Shown piece after piece: positions 9,262 to 17,838 of a stretch of DNA of 64,000 nucleotides (position 1 is its first letter; every line of letters begins with the position of its first letter). The stretch is from NCBI RefSeq assembly GCF_006094695.1, contig NZ_CP035103.1:930001-994000 (forward strand). The letters run 5' to 3'. Both the position numbers and the translations under genes were made by a program. Source of the stretch: Kocuria rosea. GTDB lineage: Bacteria > Actinomycetota > Actinomycetes > Actinomycetales > Micrococcaceae. The notes under the pieces are model-generated. The model saw nothing but the letters and a program-made list of their open reading frames with translations, made no database searches and had not been told where the DNA came from.

Positions 9262-9285
9262 ATTAGAGGTCACCGATGTCCTAAT
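9262..9285. promoter_or_regulatory. Inverted repeat upstream of catR, candidate LysR site
   Basis: ATTAG (9262-9266) and CTAAT (9281-9285) form an inverted repeat with 14 bp between arms, about 90 bp upstream of catR and 75 bp from the flavin reductase start. Its size and position suit a LysR-type operator used for autoregulation. The flanking 9286-9330 is unusually AT-rich for this genome and probably contains the catR promoter. Confidence 0.4.
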
Positions 9286-9374
9286 GGAGCATTTTGGGTG
9301 TACTCTGTGGATCAATACGACGGGTGGCGGTCGACGACGACCCCTCCGACCGAGCGGAAGGGCCAGGTGCCACG

Positions 9375-10310
9375 ATGGAGATCCGGCAGCTCAACTACTT
9401 CATCGCCGTGGCCGAGGAGCGCCACTTCGGCCGCGCCGCCAAGCGCCTGCACATGGCCCAGCCGCCGCTGTCCCAGCAGATCCGCCAGCTCGAGGAGCAG
9501 CTCGGCGTGCGGCTGCTGGACCGGACCACCCGGCGGGTGGACCTCACCGCCGCCGGCCAGGTGCTCCTGGACCGGGGGCGGCGGATCATCAACGAGATCG
9601 AGGCCCTCAAGGCCGACGTCTACCAGGTGGGGCAGGGGGCCACAGGCGTGCTGCGGGTCGGCTTCTCCGGCTCGGCCACCTACGGGGTGATGCCGCGGGT
9701 CGTGCGCTGGGCGAAGGAGACGATGCCCGGGCTGTCCCTGGCGCTGCACGGCGAGATGCTGACCCCCGCCATGGAGGAGGGGCTGCGGGAGCACACCCTC
9801 GACGCCGCCCTCCTGCGCCCGCCCGTGGCCTCTGCGGACGTCGAGTACCGGGTGGTCGCCCGCGAGCCGCTCGTGGTGGCGCTGCCCTCCTTCAGCGCCC
9901 TCGCCGTGGACCTGCCCGTGGCCGTGCACGAGCTGCAGGACCAGGAGTTCATCACCTACCCGCCCGACTCCGTGCTCTACCGCACCGCCGCGGACCTCTG
10001 CCGCCAGGCCGGCTTCCAGCCCCGGATCGCCCAGGTGGCGGGGGAGACGTCCACGCTGCTGTCCTTCGTGGCCGCCGGCGGCGGGGTGGCCGTGGTGCCC
10101 GCCGGGGTGCGCGCCTTCCAGCTCGAGGGCGTCGTCTACCGCGACATCGAGCACTCGCCGCAGATCGAGCTCGCCGTCGCGTGGCGGCGCGAGGACCGCT
10201 CCGCGCTCCTGCACAACTTCATCGACCTCGTCGTCGACGTCCAGGCCGCCCCCGGGTCCCCCGGCGGCACGCCCGTCCCGCCCGCCCAGGAAAGGCCCGC
10301 CCGCCCATGA
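9375..10310 (+). CDS. catR: LysR-family regulator of the cat genes
   Basis: A 311-residue LysR-type activator. The N-terminal winged helix-turn-helix spans residues 1-60, including RHFGRAAKRLHMAQPPLSQQI and the conserved LGVRLLDRTTRR. An effector-binding domain follows, starting at GVLRVGFSGSATYGVMP. CatR/BenM proteins respond to cis,cis-muconate, and the direct overlap (ATGA) with catB supports that role. Unlike the classical pseudomonad arrangement, where catR diverges from catB, here it is the first gene of the catRBC operon. A C-terminal Pro/Ala-rich tail of about 25 residues is extra. Confidence 0.85.
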   Translation: MEIRQLNYFIAVAEERHFGRAAKRLHMAQPPLSQQIRQLEEQLGVRLLDRTTRRVDLTAAGQVLLDRGRRIINEIEALKADVYQVGQGATGVLRVGFSGSATYGVMPRVVRWAKETMPGLSLALHGEMLTPAMEEGLREHTLDAALLRPPVASADVEYRVVAREPLVVALPSFSALAVDLPVAVHELQDQEFITYPPDSVLYRTAADLCRQAGFQPRIAQVAGETSTLLSFVAAGGGVAVVPAGVRAFQLEGVVYRDIEHSPQIELAVAWRREDRSALLHNFIDLVVDVQAAPGSPGGTPVPPAQERPARP

Positions 10311-11410
10311 AGATCGCGACCGTCGAGGCGATCCCCTACTCGATCCCCTACGTCCACCCGCTGCACTTCGCCTCGGGCGCCGTCCACGAGGCGGACCACG
10401 TGCTGGTGCGGATCACCACCGACGACGGGATCGTGGGCACCGCCGACACCCCGCCGCGGCCCTACACCTACGGCGAGACCCAGAAGTCCATCGTGGCCGT
10501 CGTCGAGGACCTCTTCGCCCCGCAGCTGGTGGGCCTGGACGTCCTCGACCGCGAGAAGGTCCAGGCCGTGCTGGCCCGCACCGTCCACAACCAGACCGCC
10601 AAGGGCGCCGTGGACATCGCCCTGTGGGACGTCATCGGCCAGTTCCTCGGGCAGCCGGTGACCAGACTGCTGGGCGGGTTCACCGACTCCATGCGGGTCT
10701 CCCACATGCTGGGCTTCAAGCCGGCCCAGGAGCTGCTGGACCTCGCCCTTCGGTTCCGCGAGACCTACGGCATCACCACGTTCAAGCTCAAGACCGGCCG
10801 GCACCCGATCGGCCTCGACGTCGAGGCCGCGGCCGTGCTGCGCGAGGGCCTGGGCGAGGACGCCGAGCTCTACATGGACGCCAACCGCGGCTGGTCCGCC
10901 AACGAGGCCATGGAGGTGCTGCGCCGCACGGCCGACCTGGGCCTGCAGTTCCTCGAGGAGCCCGACGACGCCCGCGAGGTGCTCGGCCGCCGCCGCCTGG
11001 TGGAGCGCTCGACGATCCCCATCGCCGCCGACGAGTCCGCCCCGAACCTGGGGGAGGCCGCAAAGGAGATCCTCACCGGCGGGGCGAACCTGCTGGCGGT
11101 GAAGACCGCCCGCTCCGGCTTCACCGAGGCCGCGAAGATCGTGGGCATGGCCGAGGGCATGGGGGTGGACGTCTACGTGGGCAACCAGATCGACACCCAG
11201 GTCGGCACGATCGCCTCCGTGGTCTTCGGCGCGGCCCTGGCCCACACCTCGAAGCGGGCCGGGGAGCTGTCCAACTTCCTGGACATGTCCGACGACCTCC
11301 TCGCCGAGCCCGTGGTCATCGCCGACGGCCGGATCCGCGTGCCGGACGTGCCCGGGGTGGGCACCGCCGTGGACGAGGACAAGCTCACCCGCTACCGCAC
11401 CGACCGGTAG
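10307..11410 (+). CDS. catB: Muconate cycloisomerase
   Basis: Catalyses cycloisomerisation of cis,cis-muconate to (+)-muconolactone in the catechol branch of the beta-ketoadipate pathway. The 367-residue protein belongs to the enolase superfamily. It has the KxK catalytic motif K160/K162 in TFKLKTGR, metal ligands D191 (MDANRGW), E217 (FLEEPD) and D242 (AADESA), and the second lysine K266 in LAVKTARSG. A purine-rich AGGAAAGG precedes the ATG, which overlaps the catR stop; catC follows 64 bp downstream. Chloromuconate activity cannot be excluded, but the neighbours indicate the ordinary pathway. Confidence 0.93.
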   Translation: MKIATVEAIPYSIPYVHPLHFASGAVHEADHVLVRITTDDGIVGTADTPPRPYTYGETQKSIVAVVEDLFAPQLVGLDVLDREKVQAVLARTVHNQTAKGAVDIALWDVIGQFLGQPVTRLLGGFTDSMRVSHMLGFKPAQELLDLALRFRETYGITTFKLKTGRHPIGLDVEAAAVLREGLGEDAELYMDANRGWSANEAMEVLRRTADLGLQFLEEPDDAREVLGRRRLVERSTIPIAADESAPNLGEAAKEILTGGANLLAVKTARSGFTEAAKIVGMAEGMGVDVYVGNQIDTQVGTIASVVFGAALAHTSKRAGELSNFLDMSDDLLAEPVVIADGRIRVPDVPGVGTAVDEDKLTRYRTDR

Positions 11411-11474
11411 ACCCGGCCCGGGAACCCAGCCCGAGATCTCAGCCCGAGAACCCATCCCGACGGAAGGACGCACC

Positions 11475-11753
11475 GTGAAGTACCTGGTCCACATGGACAT
11501 CGACCTCCCCACCGACATGCCCGCCGAGGAGGCCGCGGAGATCAAGGCCACCGAGAAGGCCTACTCGCAGGAGCTGCAGCGCTCCGGGAAGTGGCCCGAG
11601 ATCTGGCGCGTGGTGGGCGAGTACGCCAACTACTCGGTCTTCGACGTCGACTCCCACGACGAGCTGCACGACATCCTGCAGAACCTCCCGCTGTTCCCCT
11701 ACATGGACATCACCGTGGTGCCCCTGGCCAAGCACCCCTCCGACGTGAAGTAG
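11475..11753 (+). CDS. catC: Muconolactone delta-isomerase
   Basis: A 92-residue protein matching the normal length of CatC, which converts muconolactone to 3-oxoadipate enol-lactone. The family pattern is clear: N-terminal MKYLVHMDIDLP, the central E-KA-S-ELQR-GKWPEIWR stretch and the C-terminal LPLFPYMDITV. It is the last gene of catRBC and is preceded by a GGAAGGA ribosome binding site. No enol-lactone hydrolase (catD/pcaD) follows, so that step must be encoded elsewhere. Confidence 0.93.
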   Translation: MKYLVHMDIDLPTDMPAEEAAEIKATEKAYSQELQRSGKWPEIWRVVGEYANYSVFDVDSHDELHDILQNLPLFPYMDITVVPLAKHPSDVK

Positions 11754-11766
11754 CACCGTCCCGCCC

Positions 11767-11827
11767 CGCGAGATGGCGGACGACGGCGACCCGGCCACCG
11801 GCTGTCGCCGTCGTCCGCCACCTCGCG
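11767..11827. terminator. Bidirectional terminator between catC and benR
   Basis: A stem of at least 16 perfect base pairs (GGCGGACGACGGCGAC and its complement), extended outward by CGCGAG/CTCGCG, lies between the convergent catC and benR genes. It can terminate both operons. Confidence 0.8.
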
Positions 11828-11842
11828 GTCGTCCGGGGACGG

Positions 11843-14674
11843 TCAGTCGGTGGAGCGGTAGCGGGCGGCGAGCTCGCTGCGGGAGCGGATCCCCAGCTTC
11901 CCGTAGATGCGCGTCAGGTGGTACTGGACGGTCTTCTCCGCGAGGAACAGGGCCCGCGCGGTCTCCTTGTTGGTGGCCCCGCCCGAGACCAGCTCCGCCA
12001 CCGCCTGCTCCTGGGCGGTGAGCTGCACGGCGGTGCGGCCCACGGCGGCGAGCACCGGGTCGGAGGGGTCCGGCAGGTTCCCGACGTCGAGACCGGTGGC
12101 CTTCAGCTCGCGGTCGCAGCGCTCCACGTACGTGGCGGCGCCCAGCGAGTCGTAGAGGTCCCGCGCGGTCCGCAGCACGGTGGACGCCAGGCGCCGCTTG
12201 CCCGCACGGCGCATGCTCTGCCCGAAGGCGAAGCTGATCCGGGCGCGCAGGTACGGGCGGTTGAGCCCGCGCAGGTGGCCCAGGGCCGCCTCGAAGTGCT
12301 CCCGCGCCGTGTCCGGGTCCCCCTGCGCGGCGAGGATCCGGCCCCGGGCCCAGGAGATGCGGGCGTCGTCGGAGGGGATCCGCCGCTCGCGGCGCACGCG
12401 CTCGAACACGGTGAGGAACGCGTCCGCGTCCTCGAGCCGGTCGGTCATCACGAGGGCGTTGACGTAGGTGTCCTGCCACGGCCAGAAGGAGACCCGCTCG
12501 TCGGTCCACGGGTCGAGGTCCGTCAGCGGCTGCAGCACCCCCAGCGCGCTCTCGTAGTCGGCGCGGGCCTCGTGGAAGCGGGCCCGCGCGAGACTGGCCG
12601 GGACCTGCATGGCCCGGTAGGTGCCCGGCTGCACGGCGGCCTGGGAGACGTAGTGGCGGGCCCGGTCCCAGTCCCCGCGCATCGACCACAGCTCCGCGGC
12701 GGTCCAGTACAGGAGCGGGCGGATGAGCGGCATCTGCGAGGTCTCGAGGCGCACCGAGGCGCGGGAGACGGTGGCCGCCGCGGCGTCCCAGTCGCCCAGG
12801 ACCAGCTGGGTGCGGGCCAGCCAGGCCTCCGCCCACAGGGAGATCCGCAGGGACCCGCCCCGGTACTCGGTGGGGGCGGCCGCCTGGAAGTTGACGAGCG
12901 CCGTCTCGACGTCGTCGGCGCGCAGCGCGAGCCACCCGGCGCCCATCTGGACGCGCTGCTTCTGGGCGTTCTCCGCCGCGTGCTCGAAGGCGCGCTCGTA
13001 GGAGGCCTCGGCCTCCCGCAGCCGCCCCTGGGCGAAGAGGCCCAGGCCGTAGATCGCCTCGGACTCGATGTGGGCGGGGGTGCCGGGGGCGGTGAGGGAC
13101 ATCGCGGTCTCCGCCCACCGGGTGATGACGGGTCCGTCCCAGGAGGCCACGCCGTGCAGCACGAAGCGCTGGGCGATCTGCGCGGCGGCCGCGGGGTCCC
13201 GCTGCCGGTTGCTCGTGCGCCAGGCCATCTCGAGCTGGGTCTGCGCGCTGCGGTTCTGCCCGGACACCGTGGAGAGGTAGCCGAGCACCGACGAGCGCAG
13301 CGGGGAGGACGGCATGGCGTCCACGGCGGCCGCCCACATGCCGGCCTGGGCGATGTTGCCCGAGCCGACCAGGGCGTCCACGGCCCGGAGCAGACGGTCG
13401 TTGCGGGCGCGCGTGTCCGCGGAGAGCCGGGACGCCGAGAACAGCGCCGTGGCGACGTCCTGCCAGGCGCCCACCGTCGCCTGCCGCGCGGCGAAGGCCT
13501 CGAGCTCCACGGCCAGCGGCTCGTCGGGCCCCGGGGTGGCCGAGACGCGGTGGCCGAGCCGCTCGCCCTCCTCCTGCACCACGGTCGCGGACCGCCGGTG
13601 CAGCGCGATCCGCCGGCTCGGCACGATCAGCCCGTAGACGGCCTCCGCGGCGCCCGGCTCGAAGAACTGCACGACCGAGCGGGCCTGGTCCACGGAGAGG
13701 TCCAGCAGCCCGGCGCGGTGGCCCTCGTCGAGAGCGTCCATCAGGGCGTCCACCCCGCTGACGTGGGCCACCTCGGACAGGCCCGCGCTGCGCCCCAGCA
13801 CGGAGACGGCCTCGGCCGTGCGGATCAGGCCGGGCGAGGCCCCGGTGAGGACGCTGTGCACGCGGGCGCGCACCCGGGAGCTCGCCGGCAGGTCCGCGAA
13901 CCAGGAGTGCCAGGTGTCCTCGGGCAGCTCGCGCAGCAGCTCGAGCACCTGCTGGGGGAGCCCGCCGGTGTGCCGGACGAGCCGGTGCGCGGCGGTCGCG
14001 CCGAGGTCGAGGCCGAAGAACTGCCGGGCCGCGGCCCGGACCTCCTCCGCCCCGAGGGGCTCGAGGGGGAGGCGCTGGACCTGGTGGCCGGTGAGGAAGT
14101 CGAGCACCCCTGCCGGGACGTGCCACGCCTGCGCCGGGTCGAGGGTCAGCACGAACATGACGCGCTTGCCGTGCAGCCGGCGCATCACGAACACCAGGAT
14201 CCGCAGGGTCTGATCGTCCAGCCGGTGGGCGTCGTCGACGGTGACCACCACGCTGCCGCGGGTCTGCAGGCTCTCGAGGTGGGTGCTCAGGGTGGCGGCG
14301 TAGTTCACGGCCTGCGCGGGGCTCAGCTCCGCGACCGGGGCCGAGGGCGGCGCGGGCTCGCCGTCGAAGCCCCGGGAGGAGCGCAGGGGCGTGGCGAGCA
14401 TGAGCTGGCTGTACCCGGCCAGGGCGAGCTGGGACTCCCACTCGTCGCCGGTGGCGCTGAGCACGCGGACGCCGCGCGCGGCGGAGCGGCAGTGGTCGAG
14501 GAACAGCTCGAGCAGGGCCGTCTTGCCCGAGCCCAGCGGACCCTCGAGCACCACGGTGCGGACGTGGCCCTTGCGCACGGTCCGCAGGACCTCGAGGAGC
14601 TCCTCGAGCGCGGCCGCCCGCCCGACCAGCGGGAGCTCCTCGCCGGGTTCTCCGTGCTGCAGGCCCGCCGTCAT
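11843..14674 (-). CDS. benR: LuxR-type ATPase regulator, BenR-like
   Basis: A 943-residue LAL-type regulator. An N-terminal AAA ATPase has Walker A GPLGSGKT (K51) and a Walker B-like VVVTVDDAHRL; a long helical TPR-like middle follows, and a C-terminal LuxR helix-turn-helix (about 875-940). In Corynebacterium glutamicum the benzoate regulator BenR is a LuxR-type protein encoded beside benABCD, so this gene, directly downstream of benD, is probably its counterpart. A TAGACT box 7 nt before the ATG implies its own leaderless transcript in addition to ben read-through. The effector and the ATP dependence are unknown. Confidence 0.78.
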   Translation of the reverse strand: MTAGLQHGEPGEELPLVGRAAALEELLEVLRTVRKGHVRTVVLEGPLGSGKTALLELFLDHCRSAARGVRVLSATGDEWESQLALAGYSQLMLATPLRSSRGFDGEPAPPSAPVAELSPAQAVNYAATLSTHLESLQTRGSVVVTVDDAHRLDDQTLRILVFVMRRLHGKRVMFVLTLDPAQAWHVPAGVLDFLTGHQVQRLPLEPLGAEEVRAAARQFFGLDLGATAAHRLVRHTGGLPQQVLELLRELPEDTWHSWFADLPASSRVRARVHSVLTGASPGLIRTAEAVSVLGRSAGLSEVAHVSGVDALMDALDEGHRAGLLDLSVDQARSVVQFFEPGAAEAVYGLIVPSRRIALHRRSATVVQEEGERLGHRVSATPGPDEPLAVELEAFAARQATVGAWQDVATALFSASRLSADTRARNDRLLRAVDALVGSGNIAQAGMWAAAVDAMPSSPLRSSVLGYLSTVSGQNRSAQTQLEMAWRTSNRQRDPAAAAQIAQRFVLHGVASWDGPVITRWAETAMSLTAPGTPAHIESEAIYGLGLFAQGRLREAEASYERAFEHAAENAQKQRVQMGAGWLALRADDVETALVNFQAAAPTEYRGGSLRISLWAEAWLARTQLVLGDWDAAAATVSRASVRLETSQMPLIRPLLYWTAAELWSMRGDWDRARHYVSQAAVQPGTYRAMQVPASLARARFHEARADYESALGVLQPLTDLDPWTDERVSFWPWQDTYVNALVMTDRLEDADAFLTVFERVRRERRIPSDDARISWARGRILAAQGDPDTAREHFEAALGHLRGLNRPYLRARISFAFGQSMRRAGKRRLASTVLRTARDLYDSLGAATYVERCDRELKATGLDVGNLPDPSDPVLAAVGRTAVQLTAQEQAVAELVSGGATNKETARALFLAEKTVQYHLTRIYGKLGIRSRSELAARYRSTD

Positions 14675-14681
14675 GGCCGCG

Positions 14682-14687
14682 AGTCTA
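14682..14687 (-). promoter_or_regulatory. -10 box of a probable leaderless benR promoter
   Basis: TAGACT on the minus strand ends 7 nt before the benR ATG. There is no Shine-Dalgarno sequence and no recognisable -35, so transcription would start at or next to the ATG. Confidence 0.5.
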
Positions 14688-14736
14688 CCCGTGGAGGGGG
14701 CGCGGCCACGGCGGCGGGCGTCCGCCCGGAGGCGGC

Positions 14737-15564
14737 TCAGCCGAGGTCCCCGCCGGCGACCGGCAGGACGCTGCCGGTGACGTAGGAGGCCTCGTCGGAG
14801 GCGAGGAACACGATGGGCGCGGCCTGCTCGTCGAGCGTGCCGTAGCGCTTCACGAACGAGGAGTCCACGGTCTGGTCGACGATCACCTGGTACCAGGACC
14901 GCTCCTGGGCGCTCTCGGCCTCGGGGCCGCGCTTGACCCTGCGGGGCGGGGCCTCCGTGCCGCCGGGGGCGGTGGCGACCACGCGGATCCCGCGGCCGGC
15001 GACCTCCATGGCCAGGGACTGGGTCAGCGCGTTCACCCCGCCCTTCGCCGCGGCGTAGGGCACCCGGTGCATGCCGCGGGTGGCCACCGAGGAGACGTTG
15101 ACGATCGTGCCCGAGCCCTGCTCGAGCATGGCCGGGAGCACCGCGCGGCAGGACCACAGGGTGGGGAAGAGCGAGCGGCGGATCTCCTTCTCGATCTTCT
15201 CCTCGTCGTACTCCTCGTAGGGGCGGGCCCAGATGGTGCCGCCCACGTTGTTGACGAGCACGTCCACCCGGCCGTGGGCCGCGAGCGCGGCCTCGACGGC
15301 CTGCTGGGCCCCGGCCCAGGTCTCGAGGTCGGCGGTCACGGACGTGGCGGCACCGCCCGAGCCCGAGGCCTCGGCGGCGCGGACGATGCCCTGCGCCACG
15401 TCGTGCACCAGCTCGGCGCGGTCCACGAGGACGACGGCGCCGCCCTCGGCGCCGATCCGCTCGGCCACCTTCTGCCCGATGCCCTGCGCGGCGCCGGTCA
15501 CGACCGCCACCCTGCCGGCGAAGCGGCCCGGGGTGAGGAACTGCCCCGCGTACGGTGCGCCCAT
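14737..15564 (-). CDS. benD: Benzoate cis-diol dehydrogenase (BenD)
   Basis: Short-chain dehydrogenase that oxidises and decarboxylates benzoate cis-1,2-dihydrodiol to catechol, with NAD+. The 275-residue protein has the cofactor motif TGAAQGIG, the NNVGG loop, catalytic serine in NVSS and the YAAAK tyrosine/lysine pair. The ...PGGTEAPPRR segment matches BenD/XylL proteins. The ATG overlaps the benC stop (ATGA), indicating coupled translation as the fourth gene of benABCD. The benR gene follows after 62 bp. Confidence 0.92.
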   Translation of the reverse strand: MGAPYAGQFLTPGRFAGRVAVVTGAAQGIGQKVAERIGAEGGAVVLVDRAELVHDVAQGIVRAAEASGSGGAATSVTADLETWAGAQQAVEAALAAHGRVDVLVNNVGGTIWARPYEEYDEEKIEKEIRRSLFPTLWSCRAVLPAMLEQGSGTIVNVSSVATRGMHRVPYAAAKGGVNALTQSLAMEVAGRGIRVVATAPGGTEAPPRRVKRGPEAESAQERSWYQVIVDQTVDSSFVKRYGTLDEQAAPIVFLASDEASYVTGSVLPVAGGDLG

Positions 15565-17138
15565 CAGCGGCCGGCCTCCTTGGCGTCGATCGCCGTGGAC
15601 ATGGTCTGCTTGGCGTCGCGGGCGTGGGCCATGATGACCTCGCGGGCGCGCTCCTTGTCGTTGCGCTCGAAGGCCTCGACGACGTCCAGGTGGTCCTGGG
15701 CGACCCGGGCGAAGATCTCCGTGCCCCGCTCGAAGGTCGCGGCCATCTGCTCGCGCACGTCGAGCCGGCGGTAGGACTCCAGCAGCGTGGGGTTGTCGCA
15801 GACCATGAAGAGGTACTCGTGGTACTCCTCGTTGGTCCGCACGTACTCCTCGGGGTCCTGCACGGTGCCCGCGCCCACGGAGCGCGTGGTGGCCTCGGCG
15901 AGGCGCCGGAACTGCTCCAGCTGCTCCTCGGTCAGCCGGCCCATCACGAGCTCGGTGACGGCGAGCTCGAGGCCCATGCGGGCGTCGAGGTGGGCGAAGC
16001 TGTCCTCCTTGCGGAACTCCAGCCGGCCGGTCTCCAGCGAGGAGAGCGCCTCGGAGCGGGTCATGGTGTCCCCCTCGGCGGCGATCGTCTCGGGGGAGGG
16101 CGGCGCGCCGGTCTCGGCGTCGCCGCCGGTGGTCTCCTTCGGCGCGAAGCGCTCGAAGTAGAAGTTGGCGGGCTCGATCCCCTCGCGGTCCAGCCACGCG
16201 GAGACGGCGTTGACCATGGGGGGCGGGCCGCACAGGTAGATGTCGACGTCGCCGTCGTTGAGGTGGGCCGGCTCGATGATCTGGGTGACGTAGCCGGTGT
16301 GGGGGGCGGAGGTGCCCTCCTCCGAGGCGATGTGGTCCCAGGTGAAGTCCGGCAGCTTCGCCTCGTAGGCGCGGAGCCGGTCCAGGCCCACGATGTCGGC
16401 CTCGCGGGTCACGCCGTAGATCAGGTGCACGGGGGTGCTGGGCGGGTTCTCGGCGAGCTTCTCCAGGATCGACAGGAGCGGGGCCAGGCCGGTGCCCCCG
16501 GCGAGCAGCAGCAGGGGGCGCTTGGGCTCGCGCAGGAAGAACGAGCCGTAGGGGCCGCTGAACTCGACGGTGTCGCCGACCTGGGCGCGGTCGCGCAGGT
16601 ACTCGGACATCGCGCCCTGCGGGGTGATGCGGACCATGAAGGCCGCGCCCTCCACCTCGGGGCCGCTGCTGAAGGAGTAGGAGCGCTCGGCGTCGGTGCC
16701 GGGCACCTTGATGTTGACGTACTGGCCGGGCAGGAACGCCAGGTCCTCCCGCTTCTCGACGTCGAGGGTGAAGGAGATCGTCGTCTCGGAGTGCTTGTCC
16801 AGCTCCTGGAGCGTGGAGGTGTACGTGGCCGCGGAGGTCTTCGCGGACTCGGCGGTCGCCGGGATCTGGATGGCCATGTCGGACTCGGGGACGGCCTGGC
16901 AGGTCAGCAGGTAGCCCTTCTCGAGCTCCTCCTCGGTCATGGCGTCGTCGATGAAGTCCCCGGGGTCGAAGGAGCCGGAGTCGCAGAAGGCCTTGCAGGT
17001 GCCGCAGGCGCCGTCCCGGCAGTCCGCGGGGATGTTGATGCGCGCCTTGTAGGCGGCGTCGAGGACGGTCTCGTAGTCGCCGACCTTGACGACCTTCGTG
17101 ACGCCGTCCTCGAAGCTGAGGGCTACCTGGTGGCCCAT
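15564..17138 (-). CDS. benC: Benzoate dioxygenase reductase with C-terminal FCD-like domain
   Basis: Electron-transfer component that passes electrons from NADH to the BenAB oxygenase. Residues 1-95 form a plant-type [2Fe-2S] ferredoxin (C40, C45, C48, C80), residues about 105-210 the FAD domain (RSYS at 152-155) and 210-330 the NAD domain (GGTGLAP at 214, CGPPPM at 303). The protein is 524 residues instead of about 340. After a linker (333-360) comes a helical domain like the FCD effector domain of GntR regulators, with N436, H440, H483 and H505 at the metal-site positions. No DNA-binding domain is attached. An AGGAGG lies five bases before the ATG. Confidence 0.88.
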   Translation of the reverse strand: MGHQVALSFEDGVTKVVKVGDYETVLDAAYKARINIPADCRDGACGTCKAFCDSGSFDPGDFIDDAMTEEELEKGYLLTCQAVPESDMAIQIPATAESAKTSAATYTSTLQELDKHSETTISFTLDVEKREDLAFLPGQYVNIKVPGTDAERSYSFSSGPEVEGAAFMVRITPQGAMSEYLRDRAQVGDTVEFSGPYGSFFLREPKRPLLLLAGGTGLAPLLSILEKLAENPPSTPVHLIYGVTREADIVGLDRLRAYEAKLPDFTWDHIASEEGTSAPHTGYVTQIIEPAHLNDGDVDIYLCGPPPMVNAVSAWLDREGIEPANFYFERFAPKETTGGDAETGAPPSPETIAAEGDTMTRSEALSSLETGRLEFRKEDSFAHLDARMGLELAVTELVMGRLTEEQLEQFRRLAEATTRSVGAGTVQDPEEYVRTNEEYHEYLFMVCDNPTLLESYRRLDVREQMAATFERGTEIFARVAQDHLDVVEAFERNDKERAREVIMAHARDAKQTMSTAIDAKEAGR

Positions 17139-17224
17139 GATTTCCTCCTGGGTGGGGGGCCGCGTCGTCGCGGCCCGTGGGAAGTGCGGGGGTGCTCGGT
17201 GAGCACGGAGTGCGGACGGTCCGT

Positions 17225-17255
17225 CGTGGCCGGCCCCGGCGCGGGACCGGCCACG
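17225..17255 (-). other. Intercistronic stem-loop between benB and benC
   Basis: CGTGGCCGG (17225-17233) pairs perfectly with CCGGCCACG (17247-17255) just after the benB stop, within a 124-bp gap that holds no gene. In a polycistronic mRNA such a hairpin could stabilise the benAB part or reduce read-through into benCD. It has no U-tract. Confidence 0.45.
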
Positions 17256-17262
17256 GCCGGCG

Positions 17263-17799
17263 TCAGATCATGTAGACGTCCACGACGTGGTGGATGTAGT
17301 CGTTCTTCAGGACGACCTTCTTCTTCAGGATCAGCGGCTCGTCGCCCGAGAGGTCGATCGTGTAGAAGCTGGTGCCGAAGTACGTGTCCGTCGTGTTGTA
17401 GCGGAAGTACAGCGTGAACCAGTTGAAGCGGACCTGCACCCGGTCGCCGTCGTGCTCGAGGACCTCCACGTCGGTGATGTTGTGCCCGGTGCGGGGGTCC
17501 GGCAGGGACGTGGCGGAGGAGCGGTCCGTCTTGATGCGGAACACGCGGTCCTCGATGCCGCCGCGGTTGTCGTAGTAGATCAGGGAGATCTCGTTCTGGG
17601 GGTCCTCGGTCAGCCGGTCGTCGTCGTCCCAGGACGGCATCCAGAACTCGGAGTCCGGGTGGTAGCACTCGAGCCACTCGTCGAACTGCCGGTCGTCCAG
17701 CAGGCGTGCCTCCTTGTAGAGGAACGCGCGCACGGTCTCGAGGGTCGCGATCTCCTCGGCGGTCTTCAGCGCCGCCAGGGGGTTCAGCAGGTTGGTCAT
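17263..17799 (-). CDS. benB: Benzoate 1,2-dioxygenase, small subunit
   Basis: Beta subunit of the Rieske-type benzoate dioxygenase, a structural partner of BenA in an alpha3beta3 complex. The 178-residue protein has the cystatin/NTF2-like fold expected of ring-hydroxylating dioxygenase beta subunits; recognisable stretches are FLYKEARLLDDRQFDEWL and the C-terminal LKKKVVLKNDYIHHVVDVY. The ATG at 17799 is preceded by AAAGAG at usable spacing; a GTG four codons earlier would sit directly on that motif. It lies 39 bp after benA. Confidence 0.92.
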   Translation of the reverse strand: MTNLLNPLAALKTAEEIATLETVRAFLYKEARLLDDRQFDEWLECYHPDSEFWMPSWDDDDRLTEDPQNEISLIYYDNRGGIEDRVFRIKTDRSSATSLPDPRTGHNITDVEVLEHDGDRVQVRFNWFTLYFRYNTTDTYFGTSFYTIDLSGDEPLILKKKVVLKNDYIHHVVDVYMI

Positions 17800-17838
17800 G
17801 GTGTTCTGCACTCTTTCTGTGGTTCGGGGGAGTCCGGG

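Noticed and set aside
11591..14785. 1064-residue plus-strand frame opposite benR
   Set aside because: It is antisense to the LuxR-type regulator, which has clear Walker and helix-turn-helix motifs. The plus-strand product has only His/Arg/Gly-rich low-complexity sequence.
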